64,000 nucleotides of DNA from Apus apus (GCF_020740795.1 NC_067299.1:10985333-11049332), one strand, 5' to 3'. Positions 23,581 to 36,088 are shown, counted from the first letter of the stretch. Notes: generated by a model not told the origin, from the letters alone. Translations and numbers: made by a program.

Positions 23581-24800
23581 GGACCCTACTGAGGCCTCTG
23601 GGGTGACAGGATTTGCAAAGGAAACAGGGTGCATGAGAAGGTAGTGGAGGTCTTGGGGAGCACCTGTGAGGGTACAGAGAGCTCTGGAATGAAAAGGAAA
23701 GCAAATGTGGGGCACTGGGATGCACTGCAAAGAAAATGGGGGGCTCCAGGTGGCACCAGAAGACAAACAGGGGTGTATAGGTGGGAAATCAGAGGCCTCC
23801 AAAGGTGCACCATCCTCTAGGTGCACCAAAAGGTAAATGGAGTTCTTAGGGGACAAGAGGACCAAATGGAAGCCTCTGCATTACACCAGAGGGCAAATAA
23901 AAGACCCTGGGGAGCACCAGAGGGCACATCAAAACCACTCATTCAGTTCTGTGAACCTTCAGATCCCCCCCATTCCCCTCCATGCACCCTGTTCCCCCAC
24001 ATGCCCCCATGGTCCCTTCCATTCTTCTCTGTGTGTGCTCAGGCTCCCTCTGTCCCACTCTGTGGACCCTCAGTTACCCCCCATTCCCATTTCAGTGCTT
24101 GTAGATCCTCTCTCCTCCCCTGCCTGTGTCTTGGCACCCCACAGATCCCATCCATTCATGCTCAGTTCTCCTCCACTCCCCTTTGTGCAGCCCCTGCCAT
24201 CCTTTCCAAGTGCCTCACATCCAAACCATGGCCCCTCTCCCTGCTTTCAAATTCCTTCTCTTTCCTTCTCAGTGCTTCTAGATCCCCTTGGATTCATTCT
24301 GTTCACTCCCAAGCACTCCCAGATGCTCTCCATTCCAATTCAGCTGCTTTCACAGCCTCTCCATTCCTTTTGTTGCACTCTCTTGGAAATCCCCCTGATG
24401 TTCTCCTTGCATAATCAGGTCCCCTTCATTCTGCATCTTGTAGTCCTCCATTTCCCTCTGGATGCACCCAGATCTCCTGTTCTCCTCCTCACATACTGAG
24501 ATCTCTTCTTTTCCTTTCAGCATCTGCTCAGTGCTCACTTCTCCCTTCTGTGCATACTAACATCTCTTTTTCAGTAACAAGTGCCCTCAGATTCCCATTG
24601 TTGCCACCCATTGGCACACAGACCCCACCTGTCCCTTCCATGAGTGCTCAGTTCCTACGGGTCCCACCATCAGATCCCCTCCCTTCACTCTCTGTGCCCA
24701 CAGGATGAGGCTTTCTGCTTTCCCCTCAGTGCATGCTCAGCTCCCTGTTGCTGCCTCCATCCACCCAGTTTCACTCCATCCCTGGGCAGACACTTGATTT
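23581..24800. repeat. Degenerate tandem-like repeat region
   Basis: From 23.6 to 23.93 kb, words of the type GCACCAGAGGGCAAAT recur at irregular spacing. From 23.94 to 24.8 kb the strand is pyrimidine-rich, with recurring TGCTCAG-x-CTCC and AGATCCC words about 40-60 bases apart. It looks like an old, decayed minisatellite. Open frames across it are low-complexity. Confidence 0.4.
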
Positions 24801-25490
24801 CCTCTGCAGCCATCCATCCTGCATGGCCAGCCTCCCAAAACCAGTGCCCCAGAGTCCTCAGCTATCTCAATCAGTGTCCCCCAGCAGGCCCATTCACCTG
24901 GATCCTTGCAGACCAGGACTGCAGCTCACTGGGGAGCAGAGGCCTCTCCTGGCTCCCCCAGATGGAGGTGACCTCAGCCACAACCCTCTGCCTCCTGCCA
25001 CACTCTCCAGAACACACTAGCAGCTCCAAATGCTGTCCCACCAGCATCCGTCTCTCTGGGGGTCTCAGGCCTTCTCTGACTGCCCAGTCAGAGCCAGGCT
25101 GGCTTGTCAAAAGCACCTTAAACAAGAACCAATTGACCTGGCAGCACCCTGCTGTAGTGGTGGGAGGCGGGGACACCCCCGGTGTTTGCTCTCCACGCTG
25201 GTTGGTGACTGGTACTGAAGTGTTTATTTACTGAGCTCCACTCTTCAAAGCTCCCAAATATGCTGTTCCCAGGGGAAATTCCATCCCCGGAGCTAAGGAC
25301 TCACAGAAGAGACCATTCCAAGCTCCGGCTGGCCTGGGGGTTGTTTTCTTTGCAGCTGGGGAAGCTGCACAGCTGGAACCACCAACACCTTGGTCTCAGC
25401 CTGTGCTCTCCATGGGCACAAAGGAAACCAGCCTGATTCCCTCCCCCAGGAGAAAGGAAGGACCTGTTCCCCCCGCCCACTGCCTAGGGC
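24801..25490. other. Intergenic sequence upstream of FGL1-like gene A
   Basis: No gene is supported. The right end approaches the promoter of the first fibrinogen-domain gene. Confidence 0.4.
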
Positions 25491-25491
25491 A

Positions 25492-25501
25492 CTACAAAAA
25501 T
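25492..25501 (+). promoter_or_regulatory. TATA-like element of FGL1-like gene A
   Basis: CTACAAAAAT lies about 70 bases before the start codon. That is close to the spacing of TATA-like words before the paralogues B and C. Confidence 0.45.
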
Positions 25502-25561
25502 GCCTCTGTAAGACCTGCCCTCCACCTCTGTGAGCTCCAGAGGACATTCCTGGGCAGAGCC

Positions 25562-27698
25562 ATGGGTGAGTAGCTGTCTGGGGAGCACAGGGAGGGCAGC
25601 CCAGCGATGGGGTGTGTGGGTCCTGGCACACAGAGGGGAGCAGTGGCTTCAGGGCCCTCTGAGGTGTGGTCACCAGCCACCCCTCCAAGCACCATCAGCT
25701 TGTGTCCTGCTCCTGCTCACCCTGGCCAGGTCCCCAGTTCAGGGGCCAGCAATGAATTTTGGCTCAGCTGGCTGGTGGGTGCTCCGCTCCACCCAAAACT
25801 GCTTCATGCACGACTTCTTGGGAGCTGGTCAAAGGAATCAGGCAAGGTTGCCTACCCCTTGGGCGAAAGAGTTGAAGCCTGTTGGCAAGCTTGCCAGCTT
25901 GCAGGGACCAGTCTGGGGTCACCCAAGCACATTTGGTGCTCTCCTGCAGCTCCCACAGTTGGGTCACACTGTGCAGTGCGGAAGCCATGGGGTTTCCCAC
26001 CTCTCCAGAGGGAGGCTCACATTTCATGTTTTCTCCATCTTTTTCCATTTCTAGCAGCCCAGTGCCTTCTGCTCCTTGCTTGTGTGCTGGTCTTGGTGGC
26101 CCCAGGCCACTCCACGCATATACAAACCTTAAAGGTCTTCAAGAAATCTCTCCCCGATGCTCCAGCAAGTTCTCCGAAGAAAACCAGTACGTAGCACCCA
26201 GTGGGCAGGGCAGTGCTCTCACCAGCCCCTTCCATTCCTCGGGCTGGGTCAGCCCTGGCTCGTGAGCAGCCCCAGCCCATGCTCTGGGCCAGGCTTGGTG
26301 CAATGGCACCTGGGAGAGGGTGTGCTGTGATGCCTCAGATCCCAGAACCTCCTCCATGGTGGGTACAGGCAGGTGGGCTGGGGGCAGGTGGCACCAACCC
26401 CCAGCTTCTCTCAGCTGGGGACAGGAGCTCTGCCCATGTGGCAAGATTAGCTTCTCTGCAGTGGGAGGTCATGCAGCAAGGGACCTGAAGGCATGGGGAG
26501 ACCAGACCTCCAGCATGGAGGGATCTGGAGCTGTGTGCCCATGTACAGCCAGCTCTGGAGGGGGAAGGGGCCTACCCTGTACCCAGCCCTGGCCCTGCTC
26601 AGGGTGGAGGATGGTGGATGTGAGGAGGTGTACCCAGTGCTGTGTGTGTGCACTGTGCACACGGCTAAGGGTGTCCCTGAACTTGAAGTCGAGTAATTTT
26701 TCTCCTGTTCCCTCAGTTACCAGCAGGGGCAAGATCTTCACCTTCCACCCCGGCGTGATCCTTTTTCAGTGACACCTCCTTTTTCAGGAGGTCCATATAA
26801 GTCTCCTGGCCTGATACCAGCATAGCCCAGTGGGTCTGGGGCCTTTCACTAGGGCTGCCTCCAATTAGGTGTCCCATATGGAAGAGGAACAGAGGGCTGA
26901 GGCCAACCCACTCTTACCACCAGCCAAACACATTGACCTTTCTAGGCTGGGACAGCTGATTATCCCCCAGGTACCCTGGCTAGATGTCTCTCTATCCTGC
27001 CACAGGGTGACACGTGGTCTTGTCCTGCTGCACAGGCTTGTGTTAACTCACCCTCTCTCCCACCCCAGGTTGGCCCAAGGACTGCAGTGAGCTCACTGCT
27101 GGCAGCCCCAGTGGTGTCTACATCATCCAGCCCACAGGCCTTCACCCCATCCTGGTGTACTGCGAGATGAGCGGGGCGGGCGGGGGCTGGACGGTGATCC
27201 AGAGGAACCGGCAGAGCACGCAGATCAGCTGGGCCGAGTCCTGGAGCACCTACAAGCATGGGTTTGGGAACATGCACACCGAGTTCTGGCTGGGCACTGA
27301 GTACATCCATCAGATCACCCAGCAGAAGGTCTACCAGGTCAGGTTTCTTATCTGGGATGCTTCAAACAACATCCATGTTGCAGACTATGACCTCTTCAAT
27401 GTGGAAGACGAGTCCCAGGGCTACCGGCTGAGGCTGGGAACGTACTCGGGAACAGCAGGGGATGCCATGGACTCAAAAAAACCCCAGGAATGTACACAAC
27501 AACATGAAGTTCTCCACAAAGGATCGAGATCAGGACACCTACAGAGGGAACTGTGCCTCCCGCGCGGGGGGCGGGTGGTGGTTCTCAGCCTGTTATTCCG
27601 CACAGCTGAACGTCAAGGGGCGCATAACGTGGGGCAGCCTGTGCAAAGGCAACTGCAAAGCTTCTGCCATCCTCATCAAACCAGCTCCCTACCATTAG
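25562..27698 (+). pseudogene. FGL1-like fibrinogen-domain gene A, apparently frameshifted
   Basis: The first coding exon is ATGG (25562-25565) before gtgagt. The second (26055-26186) encodes a signal peptide (AAQCLLLLACVLVLVAPGHS) and a short linker. The fibrinogen exon is 27069-27698. Joining exon 2 directly to it keeps phase. A possible linker exon at 26717-26771 would end in a stop, so it is probably not used. The fibrinogen domain parallels gene C (words [27 protein letters not shown]), but the frame changes at an A7 run at 27474-27481. The last residue is His (PAPYH) where B and C end in Cys. Either this is a decaying copy or the A7 run is a sequencing error. If intact it would be a secreted fibrinogen-related protein. 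Confidence 0.75.
26187..27068. other. Intron of FGL1-like gene A
   Basis: This holds the unused linker-like exon at 26717-26771, which matches the intron position of the linker exon in gene C. Nothing else was recognised. Confidence 0.45.
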
Positions 27699-27902
27699 CA
27701 TTCTTTCCCTGTCCTGTCTGTACTGGGCACGTAGCCAGACCAGTGCCCTGCCGGGGCCCGCTTTGCTGGCTGGGGGGCCAAGAGGAAGGGACCTGTTCCT
27801 GTAGAGCAAGAGCTGTTTTCTTTTACATCTTCTCTTGAAAAGTAGCAAAGCTCTCTGCTTTGGGTTTGGCTTTTCACCTGTAATGGTTTAAGGGATCATT
27901 AT

Positions 27903-28007
27903 CTTTGAGCAACCTGGTCTAGTGGGAGGTGTCCCTGCCCATGCAGCGGGTTGGAAGTAGATGATCTTTAAGGTCCCTTCCAACCCAAAACAGTCTGGGA
28001 TTCTATG
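27903..28007 (+). mobile_element. CR1 LINE, 3' end fragment
   Basis: CR1 tail words TTTGAGCAACCTGGTCTAG and AAGGTCCCTTCCAACCC end at a GATTCTATGA tail. Confidence 0.88.
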
Positions 28008-28339
28008 ACTATTTGAACAAGCCTTTATCAACTCTGTGGTTTCCAAGCATGTTCCTTCTGGGGATAATAATGTGCTCAGAAACCTAAAACCCTCCTGATC
28101 CAGCAAGATCTTATTCTCTTCTTGCTTTGCAGGTATAGATAGATGACTTCAGTAGAAAAATACCAGTCAGCACTAGCTAACCTGCTCTAAGCTGCTGTGA
28201 GCCCAGGCAGGCCATGCACACACCACATCCCTTCTGTACTCTGGGTTTGGGTTCATTCTGCAGAATAAAATTGCTTCCAGAACCTGCACAGACATGCAAA
28301 AGTCCTTCATTTGTTTGGGAACTTCTAACAATTGCTTCC

Positions 28340-28689
28340 AGTTTCTTGCCAGGAGCACCTTCCAGTGCCTGAAGGGGCTCCAGGAAAGCTGGGGAGGGGC
28401 TTTTGACCAGGGCAGGGAGTGATGAGACAAGGGTGAATGGTTTCAAACTGGAAGAAGGGAGGTTGAAATGAGATCTGAGGAAGAAATTCTTCACTGTGGG
28501 GGTGGGGAGAGCCTGGCCCAGGTTGCCCAGAGAAGCTGTGGCTGCCCCATCCCTGGCAGTGTTGAAGGGCAGGTTGGATGGGGCTTGGAGCAACCTGGGC
28601 TGGTGGGAGGTGTCCCTGCCCATGGCAGGGCTAGGACTGAATGGGCTTTAAGGTCCCTTCCAACCCAAACCAGTCTGTGATTCTATGTC
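28340..28689 (+). mobile_element. CR1 LINE, 3' fragment
   Basis: CR1 words from CAGTGCCTGAAGGGGCTCC to CCTTCCAACCCAAACC end at TGTGATTCTATG. Confidence 0.92.
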
Positions 28690-28896
28690 ACCTCCTGGGA
28701 GGGGTGAACTCTGCATGTCCTGGGAGACCTGGCATCCCTTGGGCAAGTTTGAGTCCTTGCCTAGGAGAGGGACCTGCATAACACACCTACTCTCCCCCAG
28801 GCCCACCACCCTGGGGCCTGGACAGAGTGATCCCTCCCACATTTACGTGCAGTGTCGCAGCAGGAGGACACAAGGCAGCGCAGTCTGGCTCCAGGG

Positions 28897-28902
28897 TTTA
28901 TT
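28897..28902 (-). terminator. Polyadenylation signal of FGL1-like gene B
   Basis: TTTATT on the plus strand reads AATAAA on the minus strand, about 370 bases downstream of the stop codon of gene B. Confidence 0.65.
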
Positions 28903-29272
28903 GCAGCTGGTTTCTCCCTCCGTGGGTAGCAGAGCTGGGGGGCACCGGGGCCCGGGGAGAGAGCGGGGCCCGAGCAAAGCAGGGATACATGGATTGCATG
29001 GGGGAATTTGCACTGCGCCCCTCCCCGGGCAGGGGTGGGGACACCGACCCCAGACCCGCGCAGACGTCCCAGTGCCGGCAGCACCGGGCGGAGCTGCCGT
29101 GTCCCCGGGGCCGTCGCTGCTGAGCCCGGAGCCACCGGCTCCCGCTGGGGAGGAGCTGCGGGCACACGGGACGGGCAGGGGGGGCTGGCACGGGGCTGCT
29201 GGGGGGCACGGGAACGGGGCACTGAGCTGGGGACGGGGGCACTGCCACCAAGTGCCGGGCACTGCGACAGGG

Positions 29273-31847
29273 TCAGCAGATGTCTGTGGGCTTGACCAGG
29301 ATGAGGGAGGACGCGCAGTCGCCGTTGTCACAGAATCCTGGCCAGACGATGTGGTTTTTGGCATTGAGCAGGACGTTCTGGCACCTGTCGTACCACCAGC
29401 CCCCGTAGCTGCTGGCACAGTTCCCACCATACTGGTCCTGGTCCTTGTCGGTCGTGCTGAACTTCATGTTGTCATGGATGCCCCCCTTTTTGGGGTGGTA
29501 GCCGGTCAGATAGTCGTCCCCATCACCAGAAAACCGGCCCAGCCTCAGCGGGTACCCGCTGGCTTCACTCTCCACCCTGAAGATGTCATACTCAGCATAA
29601 TGGGTGATGTTGGCCTTGTTCCTCACGACGAAGCGGACCTTGTAGGTGCCCTGTTGTGTCAGCAGGTGCAGGTACTCGGTGCCCAGCCAGTGGTCGCTCT
29701 GCACGTTCCCAAAGCCGTACTTGTAGGTGGTCCAGGATTGCTTCCATGTGAGCTCAGTGTCATGAGAGTTTCTCTGGACCACGGTCCAGCCCTTGCCTTC
29801 GGTGTCCATGTCACACCAGACCACGCGCGGAGGGGACCTGGCCGGCTGGATGACGTAGACCCCGCTGGGGCTGTTCTTGCGGAGGCGGCTGCAGTCGGCA
29901 GGGAACGCTGCGGGGGTGGTGGGGGCAAACGCAGGGTGGGGTGGGAGAGAGAAGGGTCATTTCAGGCTCTTGGGGCAACAAGGAGATCCTGTAGGAGGGT
30001 GAGGACTCAGGACAGAGAGGGCTGGTTTTGCCTGTGGTCTACTCAACACTACTCCACGCTCCCAGTCTACTCCCCAGTGCGAGTGGCTTTTCCACTGACC
30101 CATCCACAGGGCAACCAAAGGTGTCTAAGACAATGGCCCTTGGATCTATTTCTCATGATGTGCTGTTTCATTTGGAGCCTTCTAGTGCATCTGGCCAATA
30201 GAGGAGGGAAAAAAATTCTTCAAGATGCCAGTGATATCCTCCAAGGACATCTAGTCCTCACAAAAGGCTCTTGATATATTGAGCTGCAGCTCTTGCAAAG
30301 ATCAGAATTGTCTGAAACGTTTCACTGGATGAAGATACGTAATGAAAATCTATGTTTTCCCTGGGGATCAGGGCATTGCAAAAGAAGTTCTACCTTGATC
30401 TCATGGAGATCTCTGCCCCCAGCTTGTTGCCATTACCTCTTAGCAGGACTGATCTGTTGTGACTTATTTGCCAAAATCATTTGGCATCAAATTTGTTTTT
30501 TCTTGTTTTGGGTCTGATGAGGGACAACTCCCTGTGAGTAATTCCAGGTCAGCCCATGGAATGCTGCTTTCCTTGGGCACACAACTCTTGCAGGGAGTGT
30601 TACCCCCCCCCCCCATCGCAGGGAGGAAGGGAATGCTCCTTATCCAACAAGGCATTACAAAAAATAAACCTTGCTGGGAGGTTCTCTCCTAGAACTGAAT
30701 TGTTAAAAGGCATGAGCGCCACAGAGCGTCCTGCCCAGTGAGGGGGTCTGGGCAGAAACCCCTTGGTTTGGGAGCCACCAAGGGGGTGAAGGTGACCTTG
30801 CAGGCCCTAGGAGCCACAGCCCAGGGGTTTGGGTGTGTGAGGTGTTCTGGTGAGCCAGCCCCCCACCCCTCCACACTCACGGCTCCGGGAGCTGGCGGTG
30901 GGCACAGCCGGGCCAGCGCTGGCGCGGAGAAGAAGCATCGTCACCACCGTAGGCAGGAGGAGGACAAGGTCCCCGTGGAGCCAGCGTGTCCCAGCTTGGA
31001 GCCCTGGGGAGAAAAGTGCTCATCATCATCAGGATCCCTGGGCAGCCCCTGGAGAGCTCAGACCAGGGCATGGAGAGGAGCAGGGGGACCCTGGGGTGGG
31101 GGGAGCTGCCCCTGGAGGGGTGAAGCTGGATGAGAAACGGCTTTGTGACCCCTGGTCAGCCCCTTCCCTGCACCAGAGAGAAACCTGCAGATTTGTTCTT
31201 TGAACCTACAGCCCAAGAGTAGCTAAGGGAGGACAATGACCCAGGAGAGAGTCATTTCCTAGGGGAGAGGGAGCACAAGAAGCAGTTCTTTTTGGAGTAC
31301 TTATGCTGAAGCCTTTTACATAAGCCACGCCAGCCCAATGACAGCTGGCAGGAAACCAGACCCAAAGGATGGTCCTACTGCACAGATACCAGCTCCCAGG
31401 TGGATAGGAGGAATTCACCTGGGCCCACACAGTGACACAAGCCCAAAGCCCTTGTGCTGGCCACCAGCACGCCCTGCACTAGCTTAGCTGGGTGAGATGC
31501 CATCGTGCCTGGGGAAGGACTCCTGTGCCACCACATATGCCACATGGATTGGTCAGGAAATAAGGACCAAGTTGGAACTGGGGTCCCCACATCAACCTCC
31601 CTTGAGGCCATGGGGAGACAGGGCACAGGAAGCCTGGAGAAAGCACAGGCTGGTACCAAGCACGTGTGTCATGTGGTGCTTTGGCCTCGTGTCCCTTCTG
31701 CGACCAGGGTGTGTGGCATCATGCATCACCCAGGCAAGGACACAGCTGCTGTCCTGCTAATCATCTGGTGCCTTAGCCAACTCACCCCTCTCAGGTCTTG
31801 TTTGAGCCCAGCACCATGCATGGCTGCTGGGAAGAGAACTCACCCAT
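29273..31847 (-). CDS. FGL1-like fibrinogen-domain gene B, intact
   Basis: Three minus-strand coding exons join in phase: 31847-31844 (ATGG before gtgagt), 31003-30881 and 29907-29273, 253 aa. The second exon gives a hydrophobic N-terminus (DLVLLLPTVVTMLLL) that serves as signal peptide or anchor. The third is the whole fibrinogen-related domain, opening with FPADCSRL and carrying GWTVVQRN, WLGTEYLHLL and the calcium-site-like DKDQDQY. It ends CDNGDCASS...TDIC, with a C-terminal cysteine as in gene C. The family name used for such avian and reptilian proteins is fibrinogen-like protein 1-like. They are secreted; ligand and role are not clear from sequence. Gene B is the most diverged of the three and lies in opposite orientation to A and C. 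Confidence 0.85.
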
Positions 31848-31919
31848 CACAAGAGCACAGCTGAGCAGAGAGCAGGAACCTGGTGGTGCTCCCTCCCATG
31901 CCCAGCTTTCCACGGTGGC

Positions 31920-31925
31920 TTTATA
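31920..31925 (-). promoter_or_regulatory. TATA box of FGL1-like gene B
   Basis: GCCTATAAAGCC on the minus strand lies about 75 bases before the start codon. Confidence 0.65.
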
Positions 31926-31949
31926 GGCACAGCACACACCCCCTTGGGG

Positions 31950-33425
31950 CCACACTTCTTATTTGCAGAGGCACTTGCAGACTGGGACTCGAGTGGTTTT
32001 CAGATCCTATGCCAGCACCACTAAACCCCCTGAGGACAGGAGGCACGTCCAGCCAGCCAGGGAAGTGCAATAATCCCCCCATGATGAGGGACTTCAACTG
32101 TTGACTCTCCCAGCTACACAAACACTACCTGGGAATTGCTCTCTTGGAGCTAATTCTGGAGAGCCACGATCAAGCTGAAGTGCAGAGACCAAGCTCTTTA
32201 AGGACGTGCACACAGAAACTAGCAAAGGAGGAGAGATTAAACCTCCTACTTGCCTAGTCCCAAAAGTGACCTTGGAAAGATGAGGACAGGTCCTCAAGAA
32301 GCATGGCCACTTGCTAACTCTCTGCTGGCAGGTTTCAGCAGCAATGGTTTAAGTTACTGGGCTGGAACCAGCATCCAGCAGCCAAAGGTCATTGTATAAC
32401 CAGTGTCCCCTGGCACCCCAACCTGCATGCTCTGGGTAGAGGGCTCCAGGTAACAACCAAGCAACTGCAGATACCTCTGCTATTCTCCTTCCCAGTCCCT
32501 GTCTTTGGTTTGGTGAGACCCTGCAGATCCCAGCCCCAGCAATGTCAGCCAGGGTTTCCCCCCTCCACAGGCCTCTCGGGACAGATTGTTTGGAAGAGCT
32601 GTTCTTTGTGCCAGGGGGTGCTAACAGCTCGATTCCTTGTCAAGCCAATTTTAAGAAGATAAAGGTGTGGCCCTTCTACTTTCTTCTCCTATGTTCGTTT
32701 CAGTAGCCCACTGACCAGATGTCTTCTTCATGGCACAGCTTTAAACCTCGTGTTCCCAGCAAGCCTGTGCCAAGCTGAGGCTCCCACCAGACTTTCTGGA
32801 CTGCAGGAGCCCATGTCAAGCAGTGGAACTTGCAGGTCTGGATGGACTTCTCCAAGACAAGGGATCCCTGGATCAGCTTCCATCTGCACCCTTAGATCTC
32901 ACCCCTGCTTGCATGGTTAGAGGTTGGGAGCCCTTGTCTGCAGCCTTATTTAGTCTGAGAGAACCATAAAAGCAACACTGCCAAGTCCATTGAGGTAGGA
33001 GGGCACAAGCTGCCCTGGGAAGAGGGATGGCAGGTTCCGTGTCCCCTCCCTGTGGGGACAGGGGAGGTGGGTGAGTCAGAAGGTCCCTGGGGCTGCTGCC
33101 AGAGCCAGCACTGAGCCATGGAGCACCTGGGAGCGTGGTGGGTGCCTGGGCAGGGCTGGCAGGCAGGCTGCTGTGGGCAAGCCACCACTGCCATCATGGC
33201 TGGAAACATGAACATGGACCCCAGGGGGATGGAGAGGAGGTCCTGCCCTGTCCCTGCACCAGGTCCCACTGGGCTGCTCCAGGTGGAAACAAGGGGTATT
33301 TCCTTCAATGCAACACTGGGCACCTTCTCTGCAGTGCAGCAGAGACCCTGGGCTGGACCCACTCAAATAGTTCAAATATTTCATGTCCATTGCTGCTCAT
33401 CCTGTCCGTGTGCACCTCCAAGGAG
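31950..33425. other. Intergenic sequence upstream of FGL1-like gene B
   Basis: No gene is supported. It contains ordinary non-repetitive sequence as far as can be seen. Confidence 0.4.
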
Positions 33426-33426
33426 A

Positions 33427-34075
33427 GTCACAGAATCACAGGGTAACAGGGCGATTTGGGTTGGGAGGGACCTCTGGAGGCCGTCTAGTCCAACCCCTGC
33501 TCAAAGCAGATCTGAAAAATCAGGTCCTTGTCCACTCTAGCCTTGAACACCTCTAAGAATTTAAGCCCCACAGCCTCCCTCTGGGCTTCCAGTATTTTCC
33601 AATCTCATCTTAAAAGAAAAAGTCCCTATTTCTACCTGGAATTTCCATGTTCCTAATTAGATCCATTGTTTCTCATCCCACCATCCTGCACATCCTTGAA
33701 CAGCCTGGCTTGATGCTCTCTGTATCCTCCCATGAAGTCAGCAAGAAGACCTCCTTGTTGTATGCTCTTCTCCAGGTCGAGCAAGCCAAGTTCCCTCAGA
33801 TCCTCCTGACACACTCTGAGCTCCAGGCCCCTGACCAGTCTGGTGGCCTCTGCTGGATTTGCTTCCATCTGCAAATGTGTTTCTTGTAATGAAGGGTCTA
33901 AAACAAGACATGGTGCTCTGAGGAGCCTTGGCTCCATCTGCTCTCCACCCTCCCACAACGAGACCCCCATCTCAGCCTTCCCTTCTTCAGGCTGAACAAG
34001 CCCATCTATCTCAGCCTGTCCATATATGTCATGTGCTCCTGTGTCAACTGTCTTGGTGGTCTTAGCAGGGTTCCT
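33427..34075 (-). mobile_element. CR1 LINE, 3' fragment (older)
   Basis: It begins at CACAGAATCACAGGGTAAC and GTCTAGTCCAACCCCTG, and continues as diverged CR1 to GCTGAACAAGCCCATCTATCTCAGCCTG. Confidence 0.88.
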
Positions 34076-34119
34076 GAAGTTCTAGTCACTGTTGTGCCTG
34101 GGGGCTCCCCCCAGGACTA

Positions 34120-34366
34120 GGGAGTTCTGTCTGGGAAGAAGTAGGAAGTTCCATCTAAACATGAAAAGGAACTTCATTCCTGTGAGGGTGACAGAGCCCT
34201 GGGACAGGCTGCCCAGAGAGGCTGTGGAGTCTCCTTCTCTGGAGACATTAAAAACCTGCCTGGACACTATCCTGTGCCGTGGTCTGGCTGATGTGGTGTT
34301 GGTCACAGGCTGGATTTGAAGATCTTAAAGGCCTTTTCCAGCCTTGGTGATTCTGTGATTCTGTGA
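34120..34366 (+). mobile_element. CR1 LINE, 3' end fragment
   Basis: Words GACAGAGCCCTGGGACAGGCTGCCC and CTTGGTGATTCTGTGATTCTGTG mark the 3' end. Confidence 0.9.
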
Positions 34367-34371
34367 CACCT

Positions 34372-34462
34372 GCCCTGGGTGGATCTGCTCCATCAGCGAG
34401 GTTGGACTAGACGATCTCCAGAGGTCACTTCCAACCCAGACCATCCTGCCATTCTGTGACAC
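34372..34462 (+). mobile_element. Second CR1 3' tail abutting the first
   Basis: GGTTGGACTAGACGATCTCC and CTTCCAACCCAGACC are a separate CR1 3' tail directly after the previous copy. Confidence 0.8.
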
Positions 34463-34847
34463 AGCACCCCAGCTTTCCTCTCATGTGGAAGTGGATACTC
34501 TTCCTTTCCTCACCCTCCTGACTGCATTTTTCCAGATGCAGCTCAGAATGCAGCAATGAACAGGTCTGTGCCACAGCTGGGGCTCTTTCTGTATCAAACA
34601 CATGCTGAGGAGGAGCTGAGCCCCAGGACACAACTGGGATTTCAGAGAAAAGCCTCTATGGCCTTACCCCCATCTGCTTTGCACATCCTAACCCAAGCAC
34701 CAGCCACGACCTCCTGGGAAAGCTGGCCAGAGACTGGAAGCTGTGTGTGAAGCTCTGCTGAGGCTTGCTGGCTGCCCTTGTTTGTATCTGCTGTTGAGCA
34801 GAAGCAGCAGCACAGCAGGGACAGGAAGCCTCCACGACCAGCTAGGA

Positions 34848-35308
34848 TCAGAGAAACACAGACTGGTTTGGGTTGGAAGGACCTTTGAAGGTCATCTAGT
34901 CCAACCCCCTGCAGTTGAGCAGGGACACCTCCCACCAGCCCAGGTTGCTCCAAGCCCCATCCAACCTGCCCTTCAACACTGCCAGGGATGGGGCAGCCAC
35001 AGCTTCCCTGGGCAACCTGGGCCAGGGTCTCACCACCCTCACTCAAATACATTTCTTCCTAAAGTTTAGTTTAAATCTCCCCTCTTTCAGTTTAAAACCA
35101 TCACCCCTTGTCCTGTCACTACAGCCTCTACTAAAAGTCCCTCCCCAGCTTTGTTATAGGTCCCCTCCAGACACAGGAAGGTGCTCTGAGGTCTCCCTGG
35201 AGCCTCATCTTCTCAGGCTCAGACCCCATGTCTCTCAGCCTGTTCTCAGAGGAGAGGTGCTCCAGCCCTTGGGTTCCCCTCATGGCCTCCTCTGGACTCA
35301 GGTAGCCA
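34848..35308 (-). mobile_element. CR1 LINE, 3' fragment
   Basis: The reverse CR1 starts at CACAGACTGGTTTGGGTTGG and runs through CCATCCAACCTGCCCTTCAAC to the GCCTCCTCTGGACTC region. Confidence 0.92.
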
Positions 35309-35309
35309 T

Positions 35310-36088
35310 GCTGCAAGCAACCAGCCAAAAGCCTAGCCTGGTCCTCCACGGGCTCTGGCCAACTTGGTCTGTCCAGCACAAGGTGGGTGCTGAGGCACAG
35401 TTCTCATAACTCAGAATACTGCAGGTTTCAATCCTGGGAAAAGGATGGGCTGGAATTTTCTCTCAGGAAACCACAGTGTGAGCAGGGAGAGGCTTGAAGT
35501 GAGACCATTTTACATCAGAGTCACGTCAGGACTCCCCAGGCTCCCTTGTGACTGCTGGGAGGGTTGGGGGACACCAGGGTGCCCCTTGCACAACGGGGCA
35601 GGAGCCACCTGGGGCGGCACCTTCTGAAGATGGGGGCACAGTTTGCCAGGAACACTGGAGTGCCTCTTCCCTGGAGGGTCTGACAGGTCCCCAGTGGCTG
35701 CTGGGCCCAATGCCTACTCTGGAGAGAGCGACTTACACCCGATATTTGATGGGTTGCCACCCGGGAGGGGCAATGTCACCTGGGTGTTTACTTTCCTGGA
35801 TGCTGAAGCGTGCAGAGCTGCCACGAGGATGCTGTTCCCTGGGGAAACCCTGTGGGAACAGGGGGGCAGCCAGGCCCTGGGAATCATTCTTGGCTGAAGG
35901 TGCCGGGCTCCTTGGCACCAGATTATTTGCTTTGCCCTGAGGAAAGCTCTTCACCTCCATGAGACACGGCCCTCGTTGTCACTTCATGGCAAAGAGCAAA
36001 CAAGCCGTGAGCCACCAGTCCTGCTGCCAACCTGGGGACAAGTGCTGGGTTCTGGGTCTCATGCCTCCACCCCCTCTCCTGCTGAGCC
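35310..36088. other. Intergenic sequence upstream of FGL1-like gene C
   Basis: No gene is supported. The promoter of gene C begins at its right end. Confidence 0.4.

Noticed and set aside
28685-30274. A 529-codon plus-strand open frame
   Set aside because: It is antisense to the fibrinogen exon of gene B and begins in a CR1.
34915-35409. Open frames in CR1 copies (also near 22.4, 28.2 and 57.9 kb)
   Set aside because: They repeat the same CR1 3' sequence and are not host genes.
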